Source: Chlorops oryzae (taxonomy: Eukaryota; Arthropoda; Insecta; Diptera; Chloropidae). From it: DNA of 64,000 bases. Below, in pieces: positions 1 to 10,220 of this stretch (positions are counted from its first letter, which is position 1; every line of letters begins with the position of its first letter). Below the pieces are notes generated by a model, which was not told where the DNA came from, did not search any database, and saw nothing but the letters and a program-made list of their open reading frames with translations. Position numbers and translations under genes: made by a program. The DNA lies in contig CM035807.1 in the NCBI GenBank assembly GCA_020466095.1, forward strand, positions 42,583,278-42,647,277, read 5' to 3'.

Positions 1-396
1 TTAAGTAAATGAGTGGATTTCTAAGAGCATTTCAAGACCCAGAAAAAGAAAATCCGATGAGTTGTTCATATTGGAATTGGGTTTTTAGAAAAAATGAGAC
101 GAGTTTTTTTCGCCAGAAAATATTTTATATATAATATTTTAGTTTCATTTGATTTTTCATCGTCGTCTCTATCATTATCCGAGGACACCGGAGATACAAT
201 ATGTACAATACAATATGTTGCATGCCCAGTGACAATACTAAGAATCACAACGTCGAGCTTTCGTTTTCTATTAGTACCCAGCGGCCAAAGTGCTGCTTAC
301 AGAAGCGATGAACCGTCCCAGCGGCCAACAATGCCTACCGCCTACAACCGCCTACCACATGTTCAATTTCGGTGCTATGATTCGATGTGTACATAA
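1..396. other. no gene recognised
   Basis: Short reading frames occur on both strands but none has a recognisable domain, splice structure or compositional bias. I see nothing to annotate before the small inverted-repeat element that starts at 397. Confidence 0.5.
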
Positions 397-566
397 GGGA
401 ACGTGTCCAAACTACGTGAACCATTTTTTACTACTTTTTACCCCCCTCCCCCCCCCCCCCTCGGTGACAATCCGTAGAATAATTTAAGTGACCAATTTGT
501 CCAAGTGTAGTACTTTCAGGACCCCCCTCCCCCCCTAAAAGGGTCACGTAGTTTGGACACGTTCCC
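397..566. mobile_element. 170-bp Harbinger-like MITE
   Basis: The ends are inverted copies beginning GGGAACGTGTCCAAACTACG for about 24 bp, flanked on both sides by TAA (394-396 and 567-569). A GGG start with a 3-bp TWA duplication is the signature of PIF/Harbinger-type non-autonomous elements. The interior holds two C-rich tracts (about 445-462 and 523-536) and no coding potential. Ends and duplication are seen directly; the superfamily is inferred. Confidence 0.7.
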
Positions 567-727
567 TAAAAACGTTCATAGGAAAAGTGCATAGCGCATT
601 GAGATATCCTGAGCATTTAAAAATTATATGTAAACACATTGGCATGACTATGTCGCTCCACCTCGCAGACACTCTCATGCTGAGCATATCACCGAGGCGT
701 CCGCAATGAAAGACGCTTGGACTTGTT

Positions 728-849
728 CACCGCCGACACTATATTCTGCTGGGAACATACATACACGCATTATTGAGCAGATATGACTCATGGCTGCCAC
801 AGTTGGCGTTTTAACGCAAAACTGACACTATATTTTACAGTCGGCGGTG
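728..849. repeat. small inverted-repeat element
   Basis: CACCGCCGAC at 728-737 is matched by its reverse complement at 840-849. The motif GACACTATATT occurs just inside both ends as a direct repeat. No target duplication is clear, so this is a candidate MITE or chance palindrome. Confidence 0.3.
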
Positions 850-1607
850 TGGCTCGTTTTCATTGTATTTGGCTCTTTTTTGGCTTTATTACGCCACGAC
901 AAAAATTACTCAGTGACCAATTCAAAGCAAAAAATTTTCGGTGGAAACACTCAAAATAATTTAGATTTAGCGGACCTAATCCACATCACAAAATTTTTGT
1001 TTTACAATATACATACATATATACATGTAATATAAGTGTTGGACCCTTTTAATTCCCATTGGCTCTTTTTGAATCGCTGTGGCACTTTTATATCTTTTTA
1101 AATGGCAACCGTTTGCATACTCTCTTTGCGCTGTAGTGAGAAAGAAGATCGAATGAACTGAGAGAACCGAAGTCAAAGTGAGAAACCAAGAGCGAGTTGA
1201 ATCAATTCCCAGTCGGAATATGCAATGTTTAGCTATTACTATTTTTGCAATAGTTTCTATGCGGAATTTGTCGTTCAAAATTATAATTGCGATGTCATAA
1301 AAATGAATGATAGCTATCGTAGAATTTGTTTTTAACCACTCACGAATTTTTAAGACGTAATATTTTTCCTTTGTCATCAATGAATTCCCAAAAGAAGATA
1401 TTCATGGAATATCAAATTGCCGACTGGGGTGTTACGTCGACGAATCACATAAAACTTTTTAGGAATGCTTCTCACTGAAAGCTACGCACACTAATATAGC
1501 CGAGATATACGTACACGACGACCGTGACGGTTACAACATATACAAATGCATTTTGAACTTAAAGATTTGCTCCCTGCTCAACGCGCCTATAGAAGTTTTC
1601 ACTTCAA
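850..1607. other. no gene recognised
   Basis: AT-rich sequence with a 134-codon minus-strand frame (976-1380) that has no recognisable domain. I see no repeat boundary or promoter I would defend. Confidence 0.4.
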
Positions 1608-1790
1608 AAATGTTGCATACTTCTCGGGTATACCTGTGATTGGTATGCATCAATATGATCTTTCCGTATTGTCATATCATGTGAATTTGTGAAACAAACA
1701 ACAAAGAAAAATAAAAAATTGCTTAATCCTACAGAAAAATCTAACCACAGTCCAAATATTCCCTAATTCTACTGAAAAGTCGAACCCAAA
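1608..1790 (+). repeat. dispersed repeat X, copy 1
   Basis: Starts TGTTGCATACTTCTCGGG and matches 6972-7130 over about 170 bp at roughly 80 percent by eye, including the stretches TATACCT..AT and ACCACAGTCCAAAT. Neither copy carries an ORF. The family is unknown to me; it is probably a terminal or UTR part of a larger element. Confidence 0.55.
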
Positions 1791-1946
1791 TAAAAATTAC
1801 AAAGCAACTAATCTATGAAATATGTAATCAAAGCAATAAAACCCGAAAGTGAACAGAATTGATCTACCAGTCTACCTGGAACTGGAGAAGAATTCGCCCC
1901 TGCATTTTTAAAAAATACCAGGATTATTTAAATCTTCCTCACTGTC

Positions 1947-2290
1947 TCAATTTATTACAACTGTGACTTCAGTTTCATCAAAAATGTTTGTTAAAATTTC
2001 AGCGGGCTTAAAAATACGTGACAAATATCTAGCATGCGATATATAATAAATAATTGATGCAATATGTGAACAACATCCTACAGTTCGTTTGCCATTTGCA
2101 CAGTCACAGGCATAGCGTTTTATGTCGTCCAAGCCTTCCTCGTTGGGCATGTATTCCACGTAGCATCGATATTTCCTTGCGTTAAATATGCCGAGATTGG
2201 ATTTCAGCCTGAATAATATTTGGAGACTCCTTCATACATTGAATTTTTGGACTATCTTCTTCGCCGATTAACGCCGCTAAAAGAGCTAAA
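1947..2290 (-). pseudogene. SWIM-type zinc finger fragment of a TE-derived gene
   Basis: The minus-strand frame (2159 to 1947, 70 codons) contains CDCANGKRTVGCCSH, a C-x-C-xn-C-x-H arrangement typical of SWIM zinc fingers, followed by an aromatic-rich segment (IIYYISHARY). This pattern recurs in metazoan transposon-like proteins that end in a SWIM domain. Upstream on the same strand (about 2160-2230) another frame reads IIQAEIQSRHI, which fits the usual sequence just before the finger, so at least one stop and one frameshift separate them. Only this domain survives. Domain call is from the motif; TE origin is inferred from family habit and setting. Confidence 0.6.
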
Positions 2291-2689
2291 ACATCAAAAA
2301 CTTTCAGTTTTGTTATTTATTCAAACATCGTTATTGTTGAGAAAAATACCAATAACTCAGTAAGTAGTTAAGATACAATAACTAATGTTACCATTATGAA
2401 AACTGCAATAAACGCGTATATTTTTCTAGGTATTGGTCACTCATTTATAGAAATTAAATAATATCGCTCGCCAAGCCTATTTCAATGCATCCACCCAATA
2501 GCATGATGAACGAATAATATTTAGAAAAAAACCTTTTTTGAAATTCATTGATATTACGATCGTGGTGCATAAGGAAACCAAATAAGTTAAAAAGTATTAC
2601 ACATTTTCTTAAAAATACCATAACTCGGGAACTTGGAGGGATAGATTCAGTTCCGTAACGGTTTTGGAAACGTCATGATGACAGCTAAA

Positions 2690-3290
2690 AGCCAGTTTAA
2701 GGTTATCCATTCTTTACAGGAGACCCTGTATATATTCTGTATGAGGATCAAAAACTGAATTGAATCTGACCGTCTGTCCGTCCGTCCGTCCGTGGTCAGA
2801 TCTCCTCCAAAACGGCTGGACCAACCGAGTCGAAATTTGGCACACAGGTATATTGGAATTTGAGTATGATCCTGAGTAAAAATGGGAGACATCATCCCAC
2901 TGCAACGCCCACAAATGTATTTAATGTGTTTTCAGTAAAATGTTGTTACTTGCGAACAACTCAACACATTTCATTTATATTTGGTGTAGTGGTAAACTAC
3001 GTAAAGGGACACAGCCTGGCAAAAAATGGAAGCCGTCCTCCTCGAGCCACGCTCAAAAATAAGCCCACAAATAAGGGTTTACCGTAACTTGTGAAGTAAA
3101 AGGCGTAGAAGCTTCAAATTCGCAACATAGGTTGACCAAGGTGAACGAAAGGTACAGAAAACAAATTATTTAGACTTGCCACTGCCACGCCCCAAAAATG
3201 GAGATTTTTCGTAACACAGTGTGCCAATATTGTCGGGACGCTGAGTATTTCAAATTCGGGCTTGACGACTTTAGCTATCTTACTTGTTTT
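2690..3290. repeat. dipteran GTCY-microsatellite repeat (mini-me/DINE-like)
   Basis: Contains a CCGT tetranucleotide run near 2772-2793 followed by the conserved block CAGATCTCCTCC..AACGGCT and GAAATTTGGCACACAGGTAT. The same arrangement occurs at 34100-34640 and 50480-51020. Repeats with a (GTCY)n proto-microsatellite and a conserved core are known from flies as mini-me/DINE-type elements; the exact family assignment is inference. The overlapping ORFs on both strands are by-products. Confidence 0.6.
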
Positions 3291-3299
3291 GTCTAAAAT

Positions 3300-4389
3300 T
3301 ATCAGCTAACTTATTAATAGAATCCCTTTAAATTTTCAATGTAAAGTTTTTTACTCTGCGGTTATTCCGTTCGCAGATTTGTTGTTCTGGTTGTATATCT
3401 ATTTACGATTTTGCAGCTAATTTTTTTATCGACCTCTTGAGATTCGCAAAAGGGATTTTGCACTGCACAATACTTTTATAAAATCTGATTTTAATTTTCA
3501 TACCTGCTTAAATCGAGTGGGCAACATTGCAATTGGCGGTTAGACGTTCAAGCATGTTTAAAAGCATTACAACGTCGATCACAATAAGATAAAAATCTAC
3601 CGTTTCGACATTTGTTTTCGATCCTGGTAGAGTATGTTCGAACTTCTGAGCTCCGCACAGCTCTTGCCTTCGCTGTTACAAAGAGTACATTGTAAAAACA
3701 CGCTAAAAAACATGTTCAGATTGGCGACGACGAGTTTTAACCCCAAAAAGACCACCTTGGCTACGTCCGTGATCCGCGATCAATATTATTTAGCAAACCT
3801 TATTATTTTTCTCGTTTCGCCTTACCAACTTTTTAAATTTTTCCAACATAACGTGACTGGGCAGCATAAAAAGCTTGCAGTATTTGAAGCAAAATCAGAG
3901 ATTGGCAGATTACACTTAATATTTAGTGCACTAATCATTTAACTACTACTAGCATAAGAGTGGGAGTGGGAATAAAACCACTACATGGTTAGTGATTTTA
4001 AGATTTAAAAAATGCACTTACACTTAATTTTAGTGGCATTAAAAAAAAAATTCACTGTCACTTATGCAAAATAAATTGCACGGTCTCCATCTTTACCAGA
4101 GGGTGGAAACCCGATGTTTTACCTTTTTTATTATTGTGCAATTTTTTTAAACCACTAAAATTTTGTGGTAGTTCAAAATAAGATCGCTTTTGCTTTCTTG
4201 ATAAAATATCATATTTTGGAAATTTTTTTGACATTTGTATCTTACTTATTAGAGTTTTCTGTTAATCTTTAGTTTCAAGCCTAAACATAAACAAAAAATT
4301 TATGTCACACTCGCATCGATTGTGCAATATCAATAAATAGAAGTAAGCGAAGCAGAGCTTGAGCGGTCGAACCGAAAACGCAAGCTGGC
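3300..4389. other. no gene recognised
   Basis: One 102-codon plus-strand frame (3634-3942) has no recognisable domain. Sequence is AT-rich with no clear repeat borders. Confidence 0.35.
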
Positions 4390-4390
4390 G

Positions 4391-4735
4391 TGTTAGCACA
4401 TATTGCATTGGACGGCTGGGCTATGAGGCCTTAGCGCAGCACAGGTGACCCAATAAATATCCAAATTTGCTGAGTTTGATATGTGTCACCAGAAACACAG
4501 CAGAAAATAAGCGACCTACGACACTGTAATTGTAGCAGCGATCAGCGATGGCAGAGGCAGCATTTTCACTATAAAAGACGTTGATCAACCAACGTTCTGG
4601 GCAGTATACGGTCTGGAATCGTGGGCTCATTCTTCAGTCAATCATCATTTAAGTTAATTAAGTTAAACTTCTGTATAATTTAATAAGTAGTCTCAATAAA
4701 GGCTGCTTAAACCGAATTCAACGCGTTTCTATTAG
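4391..4735 (+). mobile_element. probable solo LTR
   Basis: Begins with TGTTAGCACATATTG and carries, in the right order, a TATA box (TATAAAAG, 4570-4577), an initiator-like TCTTCAGTC about 60 bp on (4633-4641) and a polyadenylation signal AATAAA (4695-4700). This is the layout of a retrovirus-like LTR. I could not fix the 3' end or a target duplication, and no adjoining gag/pol was found, so extent and class (gypsy or BEL) are uncertain. Confidence 0.45.
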
Positions 4736-5129
4736 AAAAGCACCAGGATCGGCAGAAAAAGTCTTAATAATAGCGCAGCGACCGAATTACGTTTATAAAG
4801 GCAGTATCCTGAAAAACGAATTACGTTTATATAAACAGTATCCAGAAAGGACCTAAATAAATTAAAGTAAGAAATTTCCTTAGGTTCTGGTAAGCTCGAG
4901 GGAACCAAACCGTAGCGAATTCGAGCGAGTAACTCAATCTTGGAAGATTTGATTCACATGCGATCCATTATCTGTTAATTAGTGTTGAGACACTTTTGGC
5001 AGGCTCTGTTAAGTATGTTTAATTCAGCAAAGGGCAGTGAGTGTTTGGAAAAATAAATAAAAGCAGTTTTTGAGTAATCAGTAGAATTTAAGGAGGAGAT
5101 TGCGTACGCATTTTGTCATACGTGAGCCT

Positions 5130-6350
5130 GCCGTTAGAAATTTTTATTATACTAATAGCCAAATTGAGAGATTATTGCGAGAAAAACGTAGATTGCGAAG
5201 AGAATAGCAACAACATAGGTCCCCTGACAGTAAAGCTAGAGTCAATACAGCTTCAAATCAACTTAAAATCGCTCTTTAAAAAGACCAAGACAGGAAAAAC
5301 TATCATTTAATTTCAAATCTTGCACCTAATAGCACGTCGAAAGAGTCATTATGGCGAGCTTTAAAAATAAAAAATTCACCCATAGAATATGAATCTCCTT
5401 TAAGGGATTCAAGAAGCTATTGGGCAAGAAGTGACGAGGAAAAGTCATCCGTCTTTACTCAACACTTGTGCTCAGTTTTTCTACCAAACCCACCCATAAC
5501 CGGGCTTAGATTTCCCCTCTGCGAGGTGAACAACCAAATTATCCCTATAACATTTAATGCCAATGAAATAAAACGCATAATTAAGGAAAATTTTTGCGAG
5601 GAAAAATCTCCAGGCTGAAACTATATAACCCCAAAAATGATCAAGGGGTTGCCATACATTGCTCTTACGTATGCAGCACGGCTTTTTAATGCTATTGAGA
5701 GCTTCTCCCACTTCCCTAAGATATGGAAAGAATCGGTCATCATGATGATACTGAAGCCCGGGAAAGACCCGACGACAGCCAGCTCATATCGCCCAATAAG
5801 CCTTCTCCCCTGCTTATCTCAGCTCTTTGAAAAAGCTCTTCTTATAAAAATAACGCCATACACTCACGAGAATAACTTAATCCCTGCTTATCAATTTGGG
5901 TTTAGGAAAAACATGGAACTATTGAACAGGTAAATTTAATCATTCATGAAATTCGTAACGGCTTCGAAAAAAAAGAATATTGTTCTCCGATATTCATAGA
6001 TATCGCTCAAGCTTTCGATAAAGTGTGGCATGGGGGTCTTATTGCTAAAATAAAGTCTCTACTCCCAAAAATTTTTCACGAAATTCTTATATCATACCTC
6101 CAAAATAGATTCTTTAGAGTAAGAGTTAATGAATTTATAAAGGATAAATTTGAAATTAAAGCAGAAGTCCCGCAAGGCAGTGTATAAGGCCCCTCTTTTT
6201 ACCTTCTTCTAACAGCCGACATCCCCATTAGTGACAATATTGTAATGTCAACTTTTGCCGACGCAGCAGCAATATTGAGCTGCCACCGCGATCCCATGGA
6301 GCATCAAGAATCCTACAAGAGCATATGCAATTAATTGAAAATTGGCTCCC
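5130..6350 (+). pseudogene. jockey-clade ORF2 remnant (reverse transcriptase)
   Basis: A decayed jockey-type ORF2 spread over several frames. In order I can read the basic linker before the RT (REKRRLRREWQ, about 5177-5210), the fingers region with SYRPISLLP and FGFRK (5637-5910), the palm motif FIDIAQAFDKVWH (about 5993-6031), VPQGSV followed by a stop where Leu is expected (6168-6188), and TFADAAAIL (about 6250-6276). The last should be F-A-D-D; the second catalytic Asp is Ala, so the enzyme would be dead even without the frameshifts. The endonuclease domain and the C-terminus are absent; similarity stops abruptly near 6350. Jockey elements lack LTRs and insert by target-primed reverse transcription. 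Confidence 0.8.
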
Positions 6351-6602
6351 AATATTGTCTGTTGCATATATTTTTTTTTCTCCTGTTGCGCAGATAGCTC
6401 AGCAAAATTAATTCGTCTGCATCACTTGACATCTTTACGCTTTGTGCTTTGAAGATTCAAAACTGCTTCGTGTGCGAATCAGTAGGCGTATCTTCATCAT
6501 AGCTGCACGACAAAAAAGTGCCGTGCCGATGACGATGACGATACGACCCGTGTGCGGACGGCCTAACTCGCCAAATTTCAGGAAGCACGGAAATTTGTGA
6601 AG

Positions 6603-6610
6603 TATAAAAG
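6603..6610 (+). promoter_or_regulatory. TATA-box-like motif
   Basis: TATAAAAG lies 112 bp upstream of a small ATG frame, with an initiator-like TTTCAGTTA at 6652-6660. The 50-bp spacing is longer than the usual 30, so this may be coincidence. Confidence 0.3.
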
Positions 6611-6714
6611 GTATACCGCTATAAGCATAGTGATTATGCCCCAGAAACCGATTTCAGTTATAGTTGTTTTGAGGTGTAGTTTCAAATCATATCTAGGACA
6701 GTTATTAAGATAAA

Positions 6715-6885
6715 ATGTTCATTCAAAACCGCCTATATACCCTTAGAAAATTGCTTAGAAAACTTTACAAAAATATTTTTCAAGAAATTTTGCCAAAACC
6801 AATACTTACTCCCGTGGAAAGATTTTTTTCAGGACCATTTTTTTGTTGTTCTATAAGTGGTAAAATTTACAACACACGAAAATAG
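6715..6885 (+). CDS. hypothetical 56-aa basic protein
   Basis: An ATG frame of 56 codons preceded by TATA and initiator-like motifs. The N-terminal half (MFIQNRLYTLRKLLRKLYKN) is strongly basic and would make an amphipathic helix; the C-terminal half is Pro/Phe/Cys-rich. I do not recognise it. It may be a short host gene or a fragment of a repeat: the next 90 bp lead straight into dispersed repeat X. Coding status is inference only. Confidence 0.25.
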   Translation: MFIQNRLYTLRKLLRKLYKNIFQEILPKPILTPVERFFSGPFFCCSISGKIYNTRK

Positions 6886-6971
6886 AGTTTTATACCAAGA
6901 TTAAGTATGTTAGGTTTGACTACGCTCAGCTGGATGCAACATACTTAAAAATGGAAAATTAAAAAAAAACT

Positions 6972-7130
6972 GTTGCATACTTTTCGGGTATACCTATCAT
7001 TGATCATCAATATGATTTTTCCGTGTAGTCATATCAGGTGAATTTGGGTAACAATCAATAAAAAATAATAAAGAATTCCCCAAGTCTATAGAAAAATCTT
7101 ACCACAATCCAAATTTTCCCTAATTCCAAA
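6972..7130 (+). repeat. dispersed repeat X, copy 2
   Basis: Homologous to 1608-1790, starting TGTTGCATACTTTTCGGG. Copy ends are not sharp. No ORF. Confidence 0.55.
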
Positions 7131-7139
7131 AATACAAAT

Positions 7140-8020
7140 ATATTTATGTCGAGCATTGTTTATATACATATAAATCGCAGTTGCCTTTTTGCGAATACGT
7201 ACGCAACCAATGGCTTTAACAAGGCTTTGGAATTTCTTCTGAGTTCGTTTTAAAATTTTAAGTTATAGTCATGGTATTATTTACATATTTTTGATACTTT
7301 TTTACCACACATGTACAACTTAAAATTAAATTTTGATTTTATTCTTTTTTTTTCAGTATCCAACCCTGTCCAGAGTAAGTTTTTATATGACACAAACATT
7401 ATAACTTCGCGATGATTCGCTTTGTTATAACAAGACTTTTATTAGTAATGTTCCCTATAAAATTTGGCAAAATATATTCGAAGCACATAATGGGAGTGGA
7501 AAACTCTGATATAAGTAAAAGCGAACGGAACATTTTCCGACGATGAGGGTAATGCCATGAAAATAATGATTGCGTTTTGCTAAAACCTGTGTGTCATGAA
7601 TAAGACGCGGGAAAGAAAAGTTTAATATTAAGATTCTTAAAAAATACACCATTCACCGAATATCGTTCTGGGCTTTTGAATTGATTATTTGTTTTTATAG
7701 ATCAATTTGTTGTACCCCTGTATTATGGCTTTTGTAGACCGCCGATTTTTTTTATAAAGCACCGGAAACTCGAAACTCCGTAACGATGCCTACTAATATG
7801 CTTCGGTTTACCAACTTACTCTCATTTCTTATACTTACGCTACGAGTTACTATCTTTCACATTAAATCAATGAAAAGCTAACTTTAAAAATATTGTCTTT
7901 TCTAAGGAAAATAAAGCGCGTAGTGTTTCTACCTATTTGTTTTTGGCAAAGTTTCAAACACATTCCGTACGCGGCACTGCATTCGATTTGGAAACTCCAC
8001 CAAGCATTTCAATCATGACC
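7140..8020. other. no gene recognised
   Basis: AT-rich DNA with only short unrecognised frames. The last bases (8021-8028, CTCTTGTC) are the left copy of the hAT target duplication. Confidence 0.4.
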
Positions 8021-8028
8021 CTCTTGTC

Positions 8029-10212
8029 CAGGCCCGTGCGCACGGGGGGCGTTTTGGGTGTTAAAACCCCCCCCCCATTGAGAATAAGAATTATAAATAT
8101 TATATATAAAACGAAAAAGGAAATTTCGCACAATGGGCCAAGCTGATGCAAGAAGAATTGCATGAGCTGTCGCGTACTCGGCAACTCGTACAAATAACAT
8201 ACTTGATATAAAATAATTGGCAAATACTCCAAATAGTTCCCATTTTAATTTTTGTATTTTGATAGAAATTTTTCATGATAGACTATTAGCACCTAGAAAT
8301 TTGAAAATTCTCCGGCAGAAATTTCAATTGAGGTAACTGATCCAAATAAGGAAATGCGATCCAAATAAAAACATTCGAAATCAATTCGATTTCAATATAA
8401 ATTTATTTGTCCAGATGAACATGAAGATTCTCCTGCGGTCAATGATGGCAATTTCAGAGCACTGTTAAGGTTACAAGCAAAAAATAATATAAACTTGGCA
8501 GATGTCCTTAAACAAGCACCGAAAAACGCTATGTACATAAGCAACCGAATTCAAAATGAAATAATCTCTCTTTGTCACAAGTATATTTTTAATTTCAACA
8601 TCGATAAAATCAACAAATCGAAGGGATTTTCTTTGCTTGGAGATGACACGCCAGATATCGGTGGAGTGGAGCAAGTTTCAATTTGCATTCGATACATAGA
8701 TGAAATCGATGCCAATTTAACCATTTGCGAATATTTTTTGTGCTTCCTTCCTATTGAGGAATTCACTGGGAAAGGCATAGCAAATGTTTTGATTGATTTC
8801 TTAAGAACTTCTGGACTCGATTGCACTTACCTTTTTGGGCAAGGATATGATGGGGCAAAAGCAATGAGCGGCGAAATTCATGGAGCTCAGGCTTTCGTAA
8901 GAAATAATTATCCACTCGCGCTTTATTCGCATTGTGCTGCTCACAGCTTTAACCTGGCGGTCAGCTCTGCTTGTAATGTTACCGCAATTAAAAACAGCTT
9001 GGGAACTCTTCAGGCCATCCACAACTTTTTCGTTTACCCAAAACGCCAGCTTGCTCTACAAAATGCAATTGCCGAAGATAAAAATTTGAACGAGGACAGG
9101 GTGAAGAAATTAAAAAAATTTTGTGCAACAAGATGGGTGGAACAACACGAGTCCGTTGAGACTTATTTACATTTACAAGCAGCAGTTATTTGTGCCCTCG
9201 AATTGGTTTCGACAACTTGGAAGGACTCCACGACTTCATCTGCAGCTTTTCAATTACTCGCAGCTATAAAGACACCACATTTTCAGATTTCCATGTTCTC
9301 TTTGAGCTCGGTACATTCTTTGACCTTGTCTCTGAGTCGGATAATTCAAGCAAAAAGTCAAGATCTTGCAGAAGTTGTTGAGTTAGCTGATGCTGCAAGA
9401 AAAGAATTGCTCGAAAGAAGAGAGAGAGCTTCTGAATATTTCCGAGAAATTTTTGAGAAGGCGTACACCGTCGGCAAGGAGCATGATATCGAATTGCGAA
9501 AGCCTCGGTTAACTGCGAAACAAACACATCGCAACAACGTCGTCACTGATTCAGTTGAGGATTACTTTCGCATAACCATATACGTACCATACCTTGATAC
9601 TTTCATCGCTCATCTTCATGATAGGTTCCTCAATCATCGCAATATCCTATCAAATTTCGATTGCCTGTTCCCAAATAAAATGAAAGCACTCAATGTAGAG
9701 TCTTGTGTTCAATTATTTACACAATACTCTTCTATCTTGCACAATGATAGTCCTAACTTCTGGATCAGTGAAGTTCAACTTTGGCATCGGCGAATTTCTG
9801 GAATGGATATAAAAAATTCACTTGATGCGCTTGATATTTGCAATGCAGATGCATTTCCGAACATCCATCAAATCCTCCGCATATTGGCAATTTTACCCGT
9901 CACTACTGCCACAAATGAAGGGTATTTCTCAACATTGCGTCGTCTCAAAACGTACCACAGATCGACAATGTCTGAAGATCGACTAAATGGCCTAGCCTCA
10001 CTGAATATACAAAGTGAGGTTGAAATTGACGTGGAAACGATTTTGGAACACTTTTTTTCTGTGCCTCGAAGGGTTTCTTTGTTGCATGAAACTCACCAAA
10101 ACTGAATTGTTATAATAAAGTCATTGAAATCGTTACTCTTGATTTTTAACCAATAGTTTTGATTAATAGAAAAAAAAACCCCCCCCTTGGGCAATTCCTG
10201 CGCACGGGCCTG
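8029..10212 (+). mobile_element. complete hAT transposon with 8-bp target duplication
   Basis: Left end CAGGCCCGTGCGCAC, right end GTGCG-type inverse CTGCGCACGGGCCTG, so the terminal inverted repeats share CAGGCCCGTGCGCA. Both ends are flanked by the identical octamer CTCTTGTC (8021-8028 and 10213-10220), the 8-bp duplication that defines hAT insertions. Just inside each end is a G/C homopolymer run. The element is 2184 bp and encodes one long transposase frame. It appears to have landed in, or next to, the 3' flank of a minus-strand non-LTR element. Perfect duplication and an undamaged ORF suggest recent insertion. Confidence 0.9.
8495..10105 (+). CDS. hAT transposase (ZMYM1-like, DUF4371 plus dimerisation domain)
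   Basis: An uninterrupted frame of 536 codons counted from a TTG at 8495; the frame is open back to 8369 (about 578 codons) and the first in-frame ATG is at 8531, so the true start is unresolved. The upstream part (GNFRALLRLQA) also fits the family. Catalytic residues of the RNase H fold look present: Asp in GDDTPD (about residue 50), Asp in GQGYDGA (119) and Glu in ATNEGYF (475). CHAAH-like SHCAAH (about 140-145) and the C-terminal hAT dimerisation block (LAILPVTTATNEGYFSTLRR) are intact. The N-terminal TTF/BED-type zinc finger usual for this group is missing: only about 340 bp separate the left end from the open frame, and that stretch has stops. It may be an N-deleted copy or use an unseen upstream exon. 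Confidence 0.85.
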   Translation: MADVLKQAPKNAMYISNRIQNEIISLCHKYIFNFNIDKINKSKGFSLLGDDTPDIGGVEQVSICIRYIDEIDANLTICEYFLCFLPIEEFTGKGIANVLIDFLRTSGLDCTYLFGQGYDGAKAMSGEIHGAQAFVRNNYPLALYSHCAAHSFNLAVSSACNVTAIKNSLGTLQAIHNFFVYPKRQLALQNAIAEDKNLNEDRVKKLKKFCATRWVEQHESVETYLHLQAAVICALELVSTTWKDSTTSSAAFQLLAAIKTPHFQISMFSLSSVHSLTLSLSRIIQAKSQDLAEVVELADAARKELLERRERASEYFREIFEKAYTVGKEHDIELRKPRLTAKQTHRNNVVTDSVEDYFRITIYVPYLDTFIAHLHDRFLNHRNILSNFDCLFPNKMKALNVESCVQLFTQYSSILHNDSPNFWISEVQLWHRRISGMDIKNSLDALDICNADAFPNIHQILRILAILPVTTATNEGYFSTLRRLKTYHRSTMSEDRLNGLASLNIQSEVEIDVETILEHFFSVPRRVSLLHETHQN

Positions 10213-10220
10213 CTCTTGTC

